NCBI GenBank assembly: GCA_002104905.1
Contig: MCFE01000377.1
Span: 1 to 64,000 of the forward strand
Reading direction: 5' to 3'
Source: Basidiobolus meristosporus CBS 931.73
Taxonomy: Eukaryota > Basidiobolomycota > Basidiobolomycetes > Basidiobolales > Basidiobolaceae
DNA length: 64,000 bases
Part shown: in pieces, positions 1-10,229 of the stretch
Position numbering within the stretch: position 1 is the stretch's first letter
How the letters are laid out: each line of letters opens with the position of its first letter
Made by a program: the position numbers and the translations under genes
Notes under the pieces: model-generated
Database searches by the model: none
The model's input: the letters and a program-made list of their open reading frames with translations, nothing else
Told to the model about the DNA's origin: nothing

Positions 1-765
1 CACCATGACTTGAAGCTCCCTGAGCTTAGACAGAGATTCTTGCTTTCTCTGCATGAAGTAGACCCACATTTATTTTGTATAATCCATCAGTAAAAGTGAT
101 TAAATACGTCATCCTGCCTAAGGATAAATTTAGCATAGGTCCACACAGATCTGAGTGTATTAGATCTAGCTTTTCTTAGTTCTGATTAGCCCAGAGCTCT
201 TGAACAGTTGTCTGGCTTGTTTCCCATATATGCAGGCTTCACAGTGCTCCAAATTAGCTGGGGCATCACTTTTTACTCCGGAAATTAGCTGATCTTTGAT
301 CATTTTGCACAAATAATCAAAATTGATGTACCCAAATCTCCTGTGCCAATGCATTGGTGTTTCTTCATTTAGGTTACTCATATTGGCATCCAGATATGAT
401 GGAATATAAGTCAACTTGTATAGATTCTGATCTATGATACCCAAAGCAAAATGGGCACCATTTTGGTCAGTGATCCTGCATGCAGAATTGTCAAAGTTGA
501 AACTGAGTCCTTCTGCTGTGGCCTTGCTTACAGATAGCAGGTTCTTGACTATTTCTGGTACATAGAGTACTTCTTTGAAGGTCTATGTATGGCTTACTTC
601 ACTGCTTCTAAGGTTTACTTGGAGAGTTCCTTCTCCCACTTCATCAAGAGTTCTATTGTCACCTATAAAAACCTTCTTAATTGAAATTTATTGGTATTGG
701 GTAAAAAGTTCTTTTTGGTGTGTTAAGTGTTGGGATGCTCCAGAGTCAATATACCGCATCTGAGA
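1..765 (-). pseudogene. copia pol fragment (protease, GAG-pre-integrase, integrase start), copy A
   Basis: Reading right to left, the aspartic protease motif YIDSGASQH lies near 740-765. It is followed by a GAG-pre-integrase zinc domain (H..H..C..C pattern with MHWHRRFGYINFDYL and CEACIYGKQ) at 166-444, then the start of the integrase core at 1-165. These are standard copia-family domains that process Gag-Pol and insert the cDNA. The frame is interrupted between the protease and the pre-integrase segment. The match to copy B is close, so the identity is firm even though the reading frame is broken. Confidence 0.85.
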
Positions 766-779
766 ATCCTTGTTTATGG

Positions 780-1612
780 TCATATTTGGTGCAGATATGA
801 ATAGTCTATCTTTAGTTGTTGCAGCATTCCCATATTCAGGCTTTTACTGCTGACTATCACACTTTTTGAAGCACCGGTCTGATGTGTGTCCTTTCCTTTT
901 GCAGTAGTACAAAATAGGCTGCTATTGCCTTTGAAAGGTCTTGGGTATCTCCTTTGTTGGTTATTGTTGCATATTAAAGCATTTTCTTCTTCCTTCTTAT
1001 TGGTGCTTGATTTTCTTAATTCTTCATCCAGGAGCCTTCCATATATGTAATTTAAGGTCAAATCTTCAGTTCTGGACTCTAGTGCTGATACAAGGCCCTG
1101 AAGCTTGTCTGTCAGGCTATTCAGGATGGTAACCATCACATCCTCATCAGTAGCTGGTACACCCATAGACTCCATCTCATCCACCAACAGGGTAGTTATG
1201 CTAATTAGATTTTTCATTTATTCTCATGGCTGCATCTTTGTAGTAAAGCATTCTCATCTCAGATTCTTTTCTTAGCAGCTGCACATGACTGATAGGTGTC
1301 TTCTAATGCCTTCCAGGCATTCTTTGCCATTTTTGCACTTGAGCATTGAATTAGCAATTTGTCTTTAACATTAAGGTAAATGCAGTTATAGGCACTTTGT
1401 TCTTTCTTCTGGTACTTTAATGCTTCCTCTCCCACACTCTTAGGAGGGCATTCTTCTCCCATGACAATATCCCAAAGGCCTCTTTCTTGCAGCAGCATCT
1501 TCATCTTCACCTTCCACACTTGGTAGTCAGATCCATCCAACTTCTCAGCAGAGGGAAAAGTTCCAGTAATAGCAATAGTAGACATTGCAGAGAGTGACAG
1601 CTCAGGGCTCAT
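780..1612 (-). pseudogene. copia gag, copy A (frameshifted)
   Basis: The start codon (1612-1610) lies five bases after the LTR edge, and the protein begins MSPELSLSAMSTI. The N-terminal part has the copia gag signature KLDGSDYQVWKVKMKMLLQE and GLWDIVMGEECPP. The frame breaks near 1218-1259 and resumes as 1217-780, which covers the second half and the nucleocapsid. The zinc knuckle around 890-915 has lost one base relative to copy B, which keeps CX2CX4HX4C. The gene would encode the structural particle protein, but this copy cannot. Confidence 0.85.
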
Positions 1613-1616
1613 AGCT

Positions 1617-1966
1617 TGTTGTAATAGTCTTGGAGATATTGGAAGTGATTGGGAGTACAAGTAGATTATGTGTATTTCACTCAATGATTTATTGAATGTA
1701 AATGTAGTATTCATACTTTTACATGGTCTTGGCATAGCAAACATGTAGAATAGGTTAAGAAGGATCCCAAGAACATGTGTGCAAAGTTTGGGGCTGTTTG
1801 GACAACTTTGAGAACTTCTATGTTCTGGGTACCTGGTATTTTGGTAAAAATATTCTAAGTAAATCCCAACAAGGAATTTGGTCAGTATTCTCTAGGATAT
1901 GAAAGGTAATGATCTAAGTGACTAAGTTAGGTGAATATTTAGGTGGAAATATGAACTTTTACAACA
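1617..1966 (-). repeat. copia LTR (350 bp) shared by copies A and B
   Basis: The plus strand reads TGTTGTAATAG at the left edge and TTTTACAACA at the right edge, so the ends form the short inverted repeat TGTTGTAA/TTACAACA. Gag of copy A begins directly to the left. The polypurine tract and RNase H end of copy B lie directly to the right. One LTR therefore serves two internal regions. Degenerate copies of the same LTR lie at 5950-6224 and about 46105-46439. Confidence 0.9.
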
Positions 1967-1977
1967 CTCCCACTCAG

Positions 1978-4900
1978 CTAAATGTTCATACTGACTGGTC
2001 CTAATTTTGACCCAAGATATGGAAACTTGTCACTGGCTAATGGTTTGATAAATATGTCTGCAATCATTTCATCTGTATGACAGTAAACTAAGCTAACTAA
2101 GTTATTCTCTATAGCTTCACATATGAAATGATGTCTAATATCTATGTGCTTGGTTCTAGCATGAAAAATTGGATTTCTATCTAATTGTATACATCCTTGA
2201 TTATCTTGAGATAAAGTACTAGGTGTTTTTTGACATTGGCCTAAACCTGTAAGCAGCTTTCTTAACCACATTGCTTCTTTTGTAGCTTCACAGGCTGCCA
2301 TATACTCTGCCTATGTGGTAGAAAGTGCTACAGTTGGTTGCTTTCTTGAATTCCATGAAATTGCTCCTTGACAGTATAGAAAGGTGTATCCTGTGGTGGA
2401 TCTTCTGTCTTCTAAATTTTGTCCCCAATCAGCATCAGAATATCCCATAACATCCTGTTCTGAGTCCTTATATGTATATATTAAGCAGATATCAGCAGTT
2501 CCTTTTAGGTATCAAAAAAATCTGCTCAACTGCTGCAATATGATCAGATCCATAGTTCTGATTATGTTGGCTGACAACTCCCACTGAATATCAGATATCT
2601 GGACGTGTTCCAAACATGATATACATCAGACTGCTAACCAAAGACTGATAAGGAAAGTCAGGGCTTTCAGATGGCACTAAGCTCTCTTGATTTGGTTGAG
2701 TTTTGACCAAGTTAAGGTTTGTCTCCATTGGGATAGCTGCCAGCTTGCAGTCTTCCATTTGGTACTTCTTTAGTATATCTTGAATATACTTGGATTGGCT
2801 TAGGGTAATAGCCTGGGTACTTCTGTCTATGGAGAACTTAATCCCTTAGTAGTAACTGAGTTCTGCTAGATTGGACATCTTGAACTCCTTAGATAGGCTG
2901 GATTTAGTCTCTTCCAATGTTTCTAGCTTATTGGCAGCTATAATACGATCATCCACATATAGAGCTAATAGAGCTGGATTTGCTCTATCTGGCTTATAGT
3001 ATATACTATAGTCAGCATTACTCCTTTTGAAACTCAAAGATTCCAAATACAAATCTATCTTGCAATTCCAGGCTCTTGGTGATTGTTTGAGACCATATAG
3101 TGACTTTTTAAGCTTGCAGACCAAATGGGGGCTATCTTGGTCAACAAACCCTTCAGGCTGGTCCATATACACATTCTCATCAAGTTCTCCATTTAAAAAT
3201 GCAGTTTTTACATCTATTTGATGAATAAAAAACTTATATTTGGCTGCAATAGCCAATATTAATCTGATGGAATCAAACTTGGCTACTGGTGCAAAGGTCT
3301 CAGTAGAGTCAAGTCCTTTTGTTTGAGAGTATCCTTTGGCTACAAGTCTTGCTTTGTAACTTTCAATTGTACCATCAGCCTTGTATTTTGTCTTGAAGAC
3401 CCATCTGCATCCAATTGATTTTTGGTTAATTGGTATTTTGACTAAGTCCCAAGTTTGATTTTCCATCAAGGCCTGATATTCCTCAGTCATTGCAGATCTC
3501 CAAAACTTTGTCTGAGGGCTATTTAGGGCCTCTTTTACTGTCTGGGGTTCATCATTATGGACTGAATAGGCATAGCCTAAGTTTGTACCCTCATTAATAT
3601 AGTAATTTGGGCTATTTCTTGTCCATTGGATCTCCAAGCATTTGATAATGGAATGCTCAATTCTGGGATATTCCTGGGCACTGATTCTGGCTGTACCATG
3701 GTTGTAGAGTCCTCTGGAGTGAAAAAATCTTCATTGTTTTGCTCTGATTCAATCCTGACAACTGGTGGATTTGGGATCAGATATTTGTCATCATCTGATG
3801 TCATATTTTGTGAAAATTTTAAATTTTCATCAAACAACACATCCCTGGACTTGATTAGCTTCTTTGCTTTGGTATTGTAGAGTCTGTATGCTTGACTCTA
3901 ATTGCAGTAGCCCATAAATATGCATTTTACACTTTTTGACTCAAATTTTGGCTGATTTCGGACAGTTTCTTGGCATATGCTGTACACCCAAATATTCTTA
4001 GATGTTCTGCACTTGGTCTGTATCCATACCATGCTTCAAATGGAGTAGAACCACAAAGGACTCTGTTATAACTCCTATTTTTAAGATATACAGCAGTGGC
4101 AAATGATTCCGCCCAAAAATCATAGGATAATTTTTGACCATGGATCATAGATCTTACCATATCAATTATTGATCTGTTAGCACATTCTGCTATCCCATTT
4201 TGCTGTGGGGAGTATGGTACAGTAGCCTCTTGCGTTATCCCATGAATTTTGCAGAAGTAGATGAAGAGTTATGAGGTATATTCTCCTCCATTGTCAGAGC
4301 TTATTTTCTTGATTTTTTCACCAGTTTCTCTCTCCACCATGGCTTTAAGCTCCCTGAACTTAGACAGAGCTTCTTCCTTTCTCTCCATGAGGTAGACCCA
4401 TGTGTATCTTATATAATCATCAATAAAAGCAATTAAATACTTCATCCCACCTAAGGATAAATTTGCATAGGTCCACACAGGTCTGAGTGAATTAGATCTA
4501 ATTATTTCTTAGTTTTGATTAACCCAGAGCTCTTGAATGGTTGTCTGGCTTGTTTCCCATATATGCAGGGTTCACAGTGCTCCAAATTGGCAGTGGATCA
4601 ATTTTTACTCCAGAAATTAGCTGATATATGATCATTTTGCGCAAATAATCAAAATTGATGTGCCCAAATCTCTTGTGCCAAAGAATTGGTGTTTCTTCAT
4701 TTAGGTTACTTATATTGGCTTCCAGATATGATGGAATATAAGTCAACTTGTATAGATTCTGAACTCTGATACCCAAAGCAATATGGGCATCATTTTGATC
4801 AGTGATCTTGCATCCAGAATTGTCAAAGCTGAAACTGAGTCCTTCTGCAGTGGCCTTGCTTACAGATAGTAGGTTCTTGGTTATTTCTGGTACATAGAGT

Positions 4901-5095
4901 ACTTCTTTAAAGGTCAGTGTGTGGCTTCCTTCACTGCTTCTTAGGTTTACTTGGATAGTTCCTTCTCCCACTGCATCAAGTATTCTATTGTCACCCATGA
5001 AAACCTTCTTAATTGGAATTTCTTGATATTGGGTAAAAAGTTCTTTTTAGTGTGTAAAGTGTTGAGATGCTCCAGAGTCAATATACCACCTCTGA
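1978..5095 (-). pseudogene. copia pol, copy B
   Basis: From right to left: protease motif WYIDSGASQHFT near 5050-5095; pre-integrase domain 4998-4519; integrase core 4478-4269 with FIDDY and SDNGGEY acidic residues; integrase C-terminal part 4160-3927 (WAESFATAVYLKNRS, HLRIFGCTAYAKK); linker 3840-3577; reverse transcriptase 3637-2846 with the catalytic YVDD; RNase H to 1978 ending with the family motif KHIDIRHHFICE. These enzymes copy and insert the element. The gene is split into at least seven open pieces by frameshifts and stops. Confidence 0.9.
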
Positions 5096-5117
5096 GAATC
5101 CTTGTTTGTGGTGATAT

Positions 5118-5945
5118 TTAGTGCAGATATGAATAGTCTATCTTCAGTTGCTGCAGCATTTCTGTATTCAGACTTCTTTTGCTGATTGTCTTCCTTCTTG
5201 AGACATTGGTCTGATGTATGTCCTTTCCTTTTGCAATAGTTGCAAAACTGGTTGCTGTTGGCTTTGTAGGGTCTTGGGTACCTCCTTTGTCAGTTATCAT
5301 TGCTTATTAAAGCATTTTCTTTTTCCTTCTTATTGAAGCTTGATTTTCTTAATTCTTCATCCAGGAGCCTTCCTTATACGTAATTTAAGGTCAAATCTTC
5401 AGTTCTGGACTCTAGGGCTGATACAAGGCCTTGAAACCTTTCTGTCAGGCTATTCAGGATGGTAACCATCACATCCTCATCAGTAGTTGGTACACCCGCA
5501 GATTCCATCTCATCTACCTGTAGGGTAATTCTGTTGATTAGATTTTTCATTTCTTCTCCTGGCAGCATCTATGTAGTAAAGCATTCTCATCTCAGATACT
5601 TTTCTTAGCAGCTGAACTTGACTGGTAGGTGTCTTCTAATGCCTTCCTGGCATTCTTTGTTGTTTTTGCACTTGAGCATTGAATTAGCAATTTGTCCTCA
5701 ACATTAAGGCAAATGCAGTTAAAGGCTCTTTGTTCTTTCTTCTGGTACTTCAAGGCTTCCTCTCTCACACTTTTAGGAGGGCATTCTTCTCCCATGACAA
5801 TATCCCAAAGGCCTCTTTCTTGCAGCAGCATCTTCATCTTCACCTTCCACACTTGGTAGTCAGATCCATCCAACTTCTCAGCAGAGGGAAAAATTCCAGT
5901 AATAACAATGGTAGACATTGCAGAGAGTGACAGCTCAGGGCTCAT
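5118..5945 (-). pseudogene. copia gag, copy B
   Basis: The start codon 5945-5943 lies inside the primer-binding site, and the protein again begins MSPELSLSAMSTI. The N-terminal half (to 5592) is open, then the frame shifts into 5568-5374 and 5300-5118. An intact zinc knuckle CNYCKRKGHTSDQC (CX2CX4HX4C) is readable near 5200-5245. This would be the particle protein with an RNA-binding nucleocapsid. The frame breaks make it a pseudogene. Confidence 0.88.
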
Positions 5946-5949
5946 AACC
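5938..5949 (-). other. copia primer-binding site
   Basis: The plus strand reads GGGCTCATAACC directly next to the LTR edge, so the minus strand reads GGTTATGAGCCC. This is complementary to an initiator tRNA-Met anticodon stem-loop with CAT in the loop, not to a tRNA 3' end. Priming by an internal tRNA-iMet fragment is known for Drosophila copia. The gag ATG lies inside the site. Confidence 0.75.
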
Positions 5950-6224
5950 TGTTGTAATAGTCTTGGAGATATTGGAATTGATTGGGAGTACAAGTAGATT
6001 ATGTGGATTTCACTCAATGATTTATTGAATGCAAATGTAGTATTTGTACTTTTCATGGTCTTGGCATAACAAGCACACAGAATAGGTTAAGGAAGGTCCC
6101 AAGAACATGTGTGCAAAGTTTGGGGCTGTTTGGACAACTTTGAGAATTTCTATGTTCTGGGTACCTGGTATTTTGGTAAAAATATTCTAAGTAAATCCCA
6201 ACAAGGAATTTGGTAAGTATTCTT
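5950..6224 (-). repeat. copia 5' LTR of copy B, truncated
   Basis: It matches the 1617-1966 LTR from TGTTGTAATAG up to about 6224 (GGAATTTGGT.AGTATTCT) and then stops. The last ~75 bases are missing and gypsy integrase sequence follows at once. Confidence 0.85.
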
Positions 6225-6835
6225 GGGTTTGAAGGAATCTATAGCCTTGTGAAAGCCAGAGCATGGTGTCCTAGAACAAAACAAGATTTTGAGAAGCTAG
6301 TGAAAGCCTGCCCAAACTGCCAAATCAGTCAAGGCCAGTCACAAAGTATTATTGAACTCTTTCCCGTGGAGCCAGTAAGACCATTTGAAAGATTGGGAAT
6401 TGACTTTATTGGAAGACTGCCAACTACCAGGATATGCAACTGTTGGATCCTAGTAGCAACAGACCATGCCACAAAATTGCCAGTGGCTAAAGCAGTACCT
6501 GTAGCCAGTGAACAAGAAGTTGCAAGTTTCATCTACCATGGGATCCTTATAAAGTTTGGATGCCCTGTTGAGATTTTATCTGATAGAGTAGCAAACTTTA
6601 TGGCAAAGATACTAGAAGCTTACCTGGTAATACTGCACATCAGACACTTGAAAAGAACTGCATATCACCCTAGTTCTAATGGAGTCACTGAGCAATTTAA
6701 TGGATTATTTGGGAAAATGCTAATCAAATATGCAAATGGAACTGTCAGTAGATGGGATGTGTATATAGACCAAGCACTTTTTGCTTGCAGAGTTAGGGTA
6801 CACAACACCACCCAAAAATTGCCATTGATGTACAG
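6224..6835 (+). pseudogene. gypsy integrase fragment
   Basis: The protein matches the integrase of the intact gypsy element at 13816-17949. It has CPNCQ of the zinc domain, the catalytic core pieces GIDFIGRLP and LSDRVANF, and NGVTEQFNG with the glutamate. Similarity starts abruptly at the copia LTR edge and ends abruptly near 6835 (after HNTTQK), so both ends are truncated. No LTR accompanies it. It is a fragment, not a gene. Confidence 0.9.
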
Positions 6836-6839
6836 AACC

Positions 6840-7990
6840 AGTCTGAAGGGCCATGTGCTGACTTATTCTTTTACTTGCATAAGGTTCCTGTGGTGGAGGC
6901 ACTTTTAGTGGGTCACTGTCAGCCAGTTCTTCATAGTAAGTTGCTGATGGTCAGGTATTGCAGCATGCACTAGTGCAACTTAGTTCACTGGCATGGCCCT
7001 TGACAGAGTACAACCTGACTCTATGTATATGCAACTCAGCCTGCTCTAGTGGACTTGTCTCCAATTGAGCAGTTTGGCAAGCTCTGATATTTTGCTCCAA
7101 ACCACACATATCAACTCAGTGCATAATCATCTGGCAAAGAATGATGGCATATACTTGACTGATGCTTGCTGGCATGCTGGCATTGCAAGGCTTGCTAAGG
7201 AATCCAAAAAGGTTTGCTGGTGCAATCTTGATGCAGTTGCCAGCAGTCTCTATTCTTCATTTTGAAGATCACCTTTGGATTCCTTAAGGTACTAACTTAC
7301 TCTCTGTCTGATGCTTTGGAAATACTGCCTTGATGAATCCTCTATATATTGCACTTGCAAGCCACTTAGCTCTATTAGTACATCATGCAGTATATAAGTT
7401 CTTTGAGGCAAAAGCCCAGTCAAAATCTAGTTGGTGCTAATAGTTGAGGCACAAACAGATTCATCTTGTCCATACTGCCTAAGTTGCATGCAGAGTGGAT
7501 TGTGCACAGCTTCCTGATCATATTCCCTTACTACAAGCTCATTTGTGCCTTCAGTTCCTGTCTTGTATTTCCTGTTATATGCATCTGCTGGCATCTTGAT
7601 GTAGAGCTGAAAACACTGCTTTCTAATCAGATTTTTCCATCTCAGTCATCTCTCTGAGAAATTCAGTAATGCTAGACTATTGAGTGGTGCCAAAATATCA
7701 GTAGGTAAGCTCATCATAGACACTGAGGCAATACTTAAATTATCTGACAGGAGCTTTTAGGGTCCAAACTGCACTTGAGCTAGGGATTGGATTTGTCTGG
7801 GTTGTACTAAAGATCAGTGGAGACTTGTTATAGGGACCATACTGGTGAATTTCAATATAAAGCAGTGGTATGTTGGCTTCACCTGATCTTAAAAGAGATA
7901 TAAATCTATGAAAACCAGTGTGATTGTTGTGATTTCTATATTCTATACATTTCTAATCAATGGGGAGAAATACGTGGCAAACCTAGTTTA
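6840..7990. other. no recognisable gene; decayed repeat DNA
   Basis: AT-rich sequence with only short, unconvincing open frames. I recognise no domain, LTR or terminal repeat. Its texture resembles the surrounding old transposon debris. Confidence 0.5.
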
Positions 7991-8785
7991 TAGAGCAGTG
8001 GACCATTAGAGATTAGGATGTATTACAGCTTATAGGAAGCCAAGGAGTGGTGTGCTTAGTAGGAAGCAATTGCTATACAATACAATATCAAAGCATTGTA
8101 GAGTGAGATTATAGCATACATTTATATATCCAATGTTAATCAGAATATGGGAAGATAAATTTGGAGGAAAGTCAATTACAGGTGAAAGCAGCAGAACAGC
8201 CAAATATTTGCAATACTGATCAATACCCAGTTTCTCATACAAGAAGACATCCACTGCTATCAATGGATCAGCAACATTGCAAAGAGTAAATAATCCACAA
8301 AAAGCACTATTCTTGGCAATATAAGCAAGATTGTGCAGATCACCGGCAATAATATCCTACCACTGGCAGCATGGTGGAAATAATGGTGGCAGACAGTGGC
8401 ATAGAGTGCAAGTTCAATCTGGATCTCTGTAGCACTATGTAATAGAGCAAGTCTGATGGGCAAAATAATCAAGATATCAATTGATACACAGTTAATTCAT
8501 ACAAGACAACATCCACAAAGAGAAATTTGTCTGGAGCTTTATGCAGAGTCAGCATTATAGGAAGCAACTATCAAAAGTAAATAAGGCAAAATAAGCACTA
8601 TTCAGAGCAATATATGAAAAATTGAAGAAAATCACCAGTGACTGTATCCTAGCACTGGCATCATGGAAGAAATTATAATGGCAGATGGTGCTGCAGAGTG
8701 CTAGCCTGACATGGCACTATAACCTAGCTGGTACTTTTTGGTACTGCTCAATGGAACAAGTCTATTATCTTGAATGCAGGTAAGC
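7990..8785 (+). repeat. PIF/Harbinger-like transposon remnants, two tail copies
   Basis: 8010-8140 matches the transposase region at 39870-40000 (coding GCITAYRKPR.GVLSRKQ). 8485-8780 matches its 3' end and tail (40090-40342), including the stretch encoding RHPLREMCLE. A second, diverged tail lies at about 8255-8470. Homology to the 39.5-40.3 kb copy ends at ACAAGTCTA in both places, which suggests that this is the element's edge. All frames are broken. Confidence 0.7.
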
Positions 8786-8894
8786 AAACAAACTTTGAGC
8801 CATCATTAGTGTACTAAGACAGTATTTTGAGAATAGTAGAAATTGCAAAAGGCAGAAGAATAAAGCTGCCTTCACTAAAAAGTAGCATCTTCTG

Positions 8895-9290
8895 TATATG
8901 CTTGTCACAGGCAAGGCTGAAAGCTCTGAGCAAGTAGTAAGGAGACGTTAGATAGCCAGCGGAGTACCAGTAAGCAACAAGCAGGTAGAAACAGATGCAA
9001 CAGTGCACTATTCAGCATGGAGAAACACAGCCTAGTACAATAAGTGCTTAGCTGAAGTAGCAGTGAAAAACCTGCTTATGATAAGGCCCCACAGCTTTCT
9101 CTGCAGCTCATCACGTATAGGTCTGGAAGCTCAGATAAGCAACAAAGAGACATTAGGTAGCCAGCAGAGAGCCAGTAATGGACAAGCCAAAAAAAGCAGA
9201 CGCACCAGTTCAGCTTTTAACCAGGAGAAAACACAATGCAATAGAAGAAGCACCCAGTCCAAGTAGCAGTGAAAGACCTGAAAGTGCTAA
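8895..9290 (+). repeat. two tandem ~190-bp repeat units of unknown origin
   Basis: Units at about 8904-9080 and 9101-9285 share GGCTGAAAGCTC-like starts, a middle block (GAGAC.TTAG.TAGCCAGC then CCAGTAA) and an end AAGTAGCAGTGAAA. Related, more diverged units lie at about 18365-18540 and 18545-18725. The end block AGTAGCAGTGAAAGA is the best conserved part. I cannot assign them to a known element. Confidence 0.55.
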
Positions 9291-9369
9291 AGGTAATGGT
9301 AAAGGGAAAAAGTCTACCTAAGCCAAGGACAGGACAGCAATGAGAAAAACCAATCAATAGGTAGTAGTG

Positions 9370-9795
9370 TGATGTACTTGTGTATATCTACACATCTATG
9401 CTTTGCAGTGCTAGTTGGCATAGTCTGTGGATCATGCAGAATTATACATCTGATCAAATTACGGTAGTTTGGCTAACTTATAGCAACCTACCAGGGGCCG
9501 CAAAAATTGTAGTTAAATACACTGGAATAGCTGATATATGGAAATTTGATGGTTATTCAAATTCAAAATTAGGCTGTGATCTGATTAACCAAAGCTCCAC
9601 CACTCTGTATGTAATTCCATTTGCTGGTGAAACTATTACGTAGATTAGCAATATACAAACCACCATGGTACACACTGCAACTGAGGCAGACTATATTGTG
9701 GATTGGCCAGCTGCCAAGAACACTATTTGGGTACAAAAATTAATCAACAACTTGGTTTTGGCTAAAATAAATATCTTGCTTTTATTGAGATAATC
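9370..9795 (+). pseudogene. copia RNase H fragment
   Basis: The translation follows the end of a copia reverse transcriptase/RNase H: a GYSNSKLGCDL.NQSST core (normally GYSDADWAGD..RRST), then a QTT...T.AEY-like block and an A..AIW-like block. One in-frame stop (TAG) lies at 9641-9643. It lies on the opposite strand to copies A and B and is more diverged, so it comes from a different copia lineage. It ends just before the gypsy LTR at 9852. Confidence 0.65.
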
Positions 9796-9851
9796 AATGT
9801 TGTATTTCATTAGCTAAGAATATGGCTTATCATGGCAGAGCTAGGCATATG

Positions 9852-10219
9852 TGTTACAAGTCTTGGTATAAGAGTTGTAGAAGAATAGGGAGTTCAGCTA
9901 GTATTGTTTTCACTGAAACTTGACCTGATTTTTATTGAGGTTCCAGCAGCTTGTTATATACATTTTGCCAGATCAATTGCTGACTAATTGTATTTCCTAA
10001 TGTAGGTTGTGGCTGATGACGCATTTGATTGCATCATCATCACCCAATAAGATCCTACTTAATATATCTATTTCTGTCTGATAAGGATCTGCTGATTCAT
10101 TTGCTGACTAGTGCTACTGATTTGATAGACAATACTGATATACTGATAACCTAAACATATACTAATTGATTTGACTAAAAACTGATCTAACTTAAACACT
10201 CAAGCGGCAGATCATAACA
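9852..10219 (-). repeat. gypsy LTR (3' LTR of G1)
   Basis: 368 bp. The plus strand starts TGTTACAAGTC and ends CATAACA. It is the reverse complement of the G2 LTR and is followed by the element's polypurine tract (GTAGGGGAGAA on the minus strand, 10220-10230). Confidence 0.95.
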
Positions 10220-10229
10220 TTCTCCCCTA

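Larger units (their letters stand above)
1..1616 (-). mobile_element. Ty1/copia retrotransposon copy A, internal part, cut by window edge
   Basis: The minus strand carries gag, protease and the start of integrase of a copia-type element in the usual order. It matches copy B (1617-6224) at base level throughout, for example 1-165 against 4335-4500. Its upstream LTR is 1617-1966, which is also the downstream LTR of copy B. Frames are broken in gag and pol, so this copy is inactive. The rest lies to the left of the window. Confidence 0.9.
1617..6224 (-). mobile_element. Ty1/copia retrotransposon copy B (near complete, inactive)
   Basis: Minus-strand order is 5' LTR (5950-6224, truncated), primer-binding site, gag, protease, integrase, reverse transcriptase, RNase H, polypurine tract (1967-1975, GAGTGGGAG on the minus strand) and 3' LTR (1617-1966). 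Integrase before reverse transcriptase is the copia order. Many stops and frameshifts split pol. The 5' LTR breaks off at about 6224, where it meets an unrelated gypsy integrase fragment. Confidence 0.92.

Noticed and set aside
8899-9285. CRISPR-like array
   Set aside because: Repeat units are ~190 bp, diverged and only two in a row. There is no short identical repeat with unique spacers, and the DNA is eukaryotic.
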